64,000 nucleotides of DNA, taken from the NCBI GenBank assembly GCA_963691905.1, contig OY829892.1:620001-684000 (forward strand), read 5' to 3'. Origin of the DNA: QGON01 sp963691905. Lineage in GTDB: Bacteria > Pseudomonadota > Gammaproteobacteria > Chromatiales > Chromatiaceae. Made by a program: the position numbers and the translations under genes. Of this stretch, positions 61,837 through 64,000 are shown one piece after another (within the stretch, counting starts at the first letter, position 1; each line of letters begins with the position of its first letter). Under the pieces are notes generated by a model. That model searched no databases, was not told the DNA's origin, and saw nothing but the letters and a program-made list of their open reading frames with translations.

Positions 61837-63147
61837 TCAGAGGTCGTAACCGCGCTCTTCGTGCAGTGCGACATCCAGGCCTTCGATCTCTTCCTCTTCT
61901 GTGACCCGCAGTCCCACCAGCTTGTCCACCAACTTGAGAATGATGTAGCTCACCACTGCGGTAAAGACAATAGTCGCCACCACACCGATAAACTGGACAT
62001 AGACCTGCCCCCCCATGGTTTCGATACCTTCAGCGAAGCCATAACCGGAGAAAACCCCAAGGGATGTTGCAGAGAAGACGCCCGCCAGCAAGGTACCCAT
62101 GATACCGCCGACACCATGCACCGGAAAAACATCCAGTGAATCATCAATCTTCAACACCTGTTTGAGATAGTTGGTCGCCGAGAAACAGACAGCCCCCGCC
62201 AGCAGACCGATTATCAAGGCACCACCGGGACCTACAAAACCGGACGCCGGAGTAATGGTGCCGAGACCAGCCACCATACCTGTAACCGCACCCAACGCAC
62301 TGGGTTTGCCGAACTTGATCCACTCCCGAACCACCCAGGTTATAGCCCCCATGGCAGCGGAGATGTGAGTCACCAATATCGCCATCGCGGCGCTCCCATC
62401 GGATGCCAGCGCGCTGCCTCCATTGAAGCCAAACCAGCCAACCCAGAGCATACCGGCGCCGGTAACCGTCATGGTCATATTGTGCGGCGTCATCGCGGCT
62501 GAACCGAACCCCTTACGCGGCCCCAGCACCATGGCTGCAACGAGCGCCGCCACACCCGCGGTGATATGCACCACTGTGCCACCAGCAAAATCGTAAAGTC
62601 CCATACTGCCCAGCCAGCCACCACCCCAGACCCAATGGGTCACGGGAATGTAGACCAATATCAACCAGGCCGTACTGAAGATCAGCATGGCGGAAAATTT
62701 CATTCGCTCTGCATAACCGCCAATGATCAGCGCCGGGGTGATAATGGCGAAGGTCATCTGAAACATCATGAAAAGGGATTCAGGAATGTCACCGGAGAGC
62801 GTCTCTTTACCGACACCGGAGAGCATGACCTTACTGAAGTCCCCGATCCAGGCATTCCCCTCACCAAATGCCAGGCTGTAGCCAAAGAGGAACCAGATAA
62901 TGCTGGCAACACCCGCGATGGCAAAACACTGCATCAGCACAGACAACACGTTCTTGGTACGCACCAACCCACCATAGAACAGCGCCAGGCCCGGCAGGGT
63001 CATAAACAACACCAGTGCGGTGGTAGTCATGATCCAGCTGGTATTGGCACTGTTCATAACAGCTTCTTCCGCCACGGCGATAGCCGGAATCGACATCAGG
63101 GCCATCACCCCAAACGCCGCTCTAATTGATCTGTTTACGATTGACAT
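61837..63147 (-). CDS. amtB: Ammonium transporter AmtB
   Basis: The predicted protein has 436 residues. A signal peptide (to AVAEEA) precedes 11 membrane helices. The pore twin His residues are in GGTVVHITAGVAALV and FPVHGVGGIMGTL, and the Phe gate region is near MQCFAIAG. It carries ammonium across the inner membrane. No glnK is adjacent; the gap upstream is too short for one. The upstream region has a sigma-54 promoter and an NtrC-type palindrome. Confidence 0.97.
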   Translation of the reverse strand: MSIVNRSIRAAFGVMALMSIPAIAVAEEAVMNSANTSWIMTTTALVLFMTLPGLALFYGGLVRTKNVLSVLMQCFAIAGVASIIWFLFGYSLAFGEGNAWIGDFSKVMLSGVGKETLSGDIPESLFMMFQMTFAIITPALIIGGYAERMKFSAMLIFSTAWLILVYIPVTHWVWGGGWLGSMGLYDFAGGTVVHITAGVAALVAAMVLGPRKGFGSAAMTPHNMTMTVTGAGMLWVGWFGFNGGSALASDGSAAMAILVTHISAAMGAITWVVREWIKFGKPSALGAVTGMVAGLGTITPASGFVGPGGALIIGLLAGAVCFSATNYLKQVLKIDDSLDVFPVHGVGGIMGTLLAGVFSATSLGVFSGYGFAEGIETMGGQVYVQFIGVVATIVFTAVVSYIILKLVDKLVGLRVTEEEEIEGLDVALHEERGYDL

Positions 63148-63220
63148 TGTTTACACCTATTTCGAGCAAGTTTTATTTTGAGACTTGATTTCGTTTACTG
63201 CTTTGAATTGGTGCCTACTT

Positions 63221-63238
63221 AAGCAATAATTATGCCTT
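63221..63238 (-). promoter_or_regulatory. Sigma-54 promoter of amtB
   Basis: Read on the minus strand: AAGGCATAATTATTGCTT, with GG-N10-GC spacing and GGCA..TTGC cores. It lies about 75 bp upstream of the amtB start codon. Confidence 0.78.
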
Positions 63239-63299
63239 AACAAAAAACATGAATAATTCCATTGAGTTAAGTTAGTCCGACAACTTTTCATCTCGCCAC

Positions 63300-63337
63300 T
63301 TTGCACGGGCATGGTGCAAAACAGAATAACTTGCACC
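63300..63337 (-). promoter_or_regulatory. NtrC-type enhancer site upstream of amtB
   Basis: TTTGCAC (63300-63306), seven bases, and GTGCAAA (63314-63320) make a perfect palindrome matching the NtrC pattern TGCAC-N7-GTGCA. A further half site TTGCACC lies at 63331-63337. The distance to the sigma-54 promoter (about 80-100 bp) fits an enhancer. Confidence 0.78.
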
Positions 63338-63368
63338 ATATTGACTCATGATTGCGTTCCGATGACGC

Positions 63369-63408
63369 AAAAAAAAGCCCCGCGGCTCAGATTGAGTCAC
63401 GGGGCTTT
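63369..63408 (-). terminator. Rho-independent terminator of tRNA-Met
   Basis: aaagccccg (63374-63382) pairs with cggggcttt (63400-63408). Read on the minus strand, it ends in a T run of eight. It lies seven bases after the tRNA 3' end. Confidence 0.92.
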
Positions 63409-63414
63409 CCAATA

Positions 63415-63491
63415 TGGTAGCAAGGGGCAGATTTGAACTGCCGACCCCCGCATTATGAGTGCGGTGCTCTAACCAGCTGAGCTACCTTGCC
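63415..63491 (-). tRNA. tRNA-Met (CAT), elongator type
   Basis: 77 bases including encoded CCA. The 7-bp acceptor (GGCAAGG with CCTTGCT), D arm AGCTCAGCTGGTTAGAGC, anticodon loop CTCATAA with stem CCGCA/TGCGG, and T loop TTCAAAT are all present. CAT is read as elongator methionine by likeness to metT. An Ile2 (lysidine) tRNA is possible but less likely. Confidence 0.93.
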
Positions 63492-63526
63492 AATTTTATT
63501 GCCGCAGAACACTGCGAAGGCCCGGA

Positions 63527-63555
63527 AGAATACTGATGCAACCAAATCATGTCAA
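63527..63555 (-). promoter_or_regulatory. Sigma-70 promoter of tRNA-Met
   Basis: On the minus strand: perfect -35 TTGACA (63550-63555), 17-bp spacer, -10 TATTCT (63527-63532), then a GC-rich discriminator tccgggcc, typical of growth-rate-controlled stable RNA genes. It starts just past the ychF stop. Confidence 0.85.
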
Positions 63556-63569
63556 CTGCCTGGCATTTT

Positions 63570-64000
63570 TCAGACATTAAAACGGAAGTGGATGACATCC
63601 CCATCCTTGACCACATACTCCTTGCCTTCCGAGCGCAGCCGGCCTGCATCTCTGGCGCCCTGCTCGCCCCGGAACTCGACAAAATCGTCGTAGGCAACGA
63701 CCTCGGCGCGTATGAAACCTCGCTCAAAGTCGGTGTGAATCACGCCAGCCGCCTGGGGCGCCGTCGCGCTGGCTGAGATGGTCCAAGCTCGCACCTCTTT
63801 TTCACCTGCGGTGAAGTAGGTTTCCAGCCCCAGGAGATGATAGCCTGCCCGCACCACCCGATTCAGTCCCGGCTCATCCAGGCCCAAATCCGTCAGAAAC
63901 GCCTCCCGGTCCTCCTCGTCCAACTCTACGATCTCCGCCTCGATGGCAGCACAGACCGGCACCACATCGGCACCCTCAGCTTCTGCAATCTCACGAACAC
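63570..64000 (-). CDS. ychF: Redox-regulated ATPase YchF, C-terminal part (5' end beyond window)
   Basis: About 143 residues are visible, open to the window edge. VREIAEAEGADVVPVCAAIEAEIVELD, LGLETYFTAGEKEVRAWTI, TAPQAAGVIHTDFERGFIRAEVVAYDDF and the ending VVKDGDVIHFRFNV match the YchF C-terminus, including the TGS domain. It is a ribosome-associated P-loop ATPase of the Obg group; the P-loop lies outside the window. Confidence 0.96.
   Translation of the reverse strand, partial: VREIAEAEGADVVPVCAAIEAEIVELDEEDREAFLTDLGLDEPGLNRVVRAGYHLLGLETYFTAGEKEVRAWTISASATAPQAAGVIHTDFERGFIRAEVVAYDDFVEFRGEQGARDAGRLRSEGKEYVVKDGDVIHFRFNV

Noticed and set aside
63207..63222. Second sigma-54 candidate (GGCACC core) for amtB
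   Set aside because: The distance from GG to the next GC is 12 rather than 10 bases; the site at 63221-63238 has correct spacing.

Overview
The window looks like a chromosomal segment of a chemolithoautotrophic, sulfur-oxidising gammaproteobacterium. A free-living or symbiotic thiotroph of the Sedimenticola / Thiodiazotropha type is my inference. The evidence is a soxXAKL cluster, gammaproteobacterial housekeeping genes (rph, rdgB, yicC, gmk, miaB, ybeZ-ybeY-lnt, queD, ychF), a V/A-type ATPase, a fatty acid cis/trans isomerase, moderate GC and several REP-like palindromes between genes. No integrase, transposase, phage gene, rRNA or CRISPR array was seen.

Layout. 1-1.3 kb: end of a TRAP transporter large permease. 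1.8-5.1 kb: a 1099-residue secreted protein with five SdrD-B-like domains and three copies of a Cys-rich C-terminal domain, followed by a strong terminator. 5.3-9.0 kb (minus strand): a Ser/Thr kinase and PP2C phosphatase pair, then rph, rdgB and a PilZ protein. 9.15-10.0 kb: yicC. 10.0-28.4 kb: a defence-type accessory region lying between yicC and gmk. It holds a type I restriction-modification operon (hsdR, an unrecognised 127-residue gene, hsdM, hsdS), a 1825-residue DUF4011-type helicase-nuclease, a coupled 43-residue ORF and a DUF6933 gene. Divergent from these is a 1816-residue P-loop NTPase with about 22 repeats of 47 residues and a translationally coupled 96-residue partner. 28.7-31.1 kb: an ODP-type diiron metallo-beta-lactamase-fold sensor overlapping a GGDEF-EAL gene, whose end lies in a 20-bp inverted repeat. 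31.2-38.4 kb: M48 lipoprotein peptidase, gmk, miaB, a small membrane protein, ybeZ, ybeY, lnt and a WbuC cupin. 38.5-42.3 kb: a Fur-boxed Fe(III) ABC transporter (fbpABC-like). 42.5-45.4 kb: a membrane protein and cti.

45.4-59.3 kb: V/A-ATPase genes in two pieces. Subunit A lies alone at 45.4-47.2 kb, and B-D-I-K-E-C(DUF2764) plus an HD hydrolase lie at 53.1-59.3 kb. Between them are a secreted protein of unknown role, a HELLH metallopeptidase, soxX-soxA-soxK-soxL and two Met-rich membrane-anchored coiled-coil paralogues. The K subunit keeps residues matching the sodium ligands of the Enterococcus ATPase, so this ATPase may pump Na+.

59.4-64 kb: a GNAT/FemAB-like acyltransferase, a small unknown protein, queD, amtB with a sigma-54 promoter and an NtrC-type palindrome but no glnK, elongator tRNA-Met with a near-consensus promoter, and the C-terminal end of ychF.

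Main points of interest: the defence region with three small proteins of unknown role built into its operons, the homogenised repeat array of the NTPase, the oxygen-sensor/c-di-GMP gene pair, the split and possibly Na+-type V-ATPase around sox, and palindromic repeats that supply the C-terminal codons of two genes.
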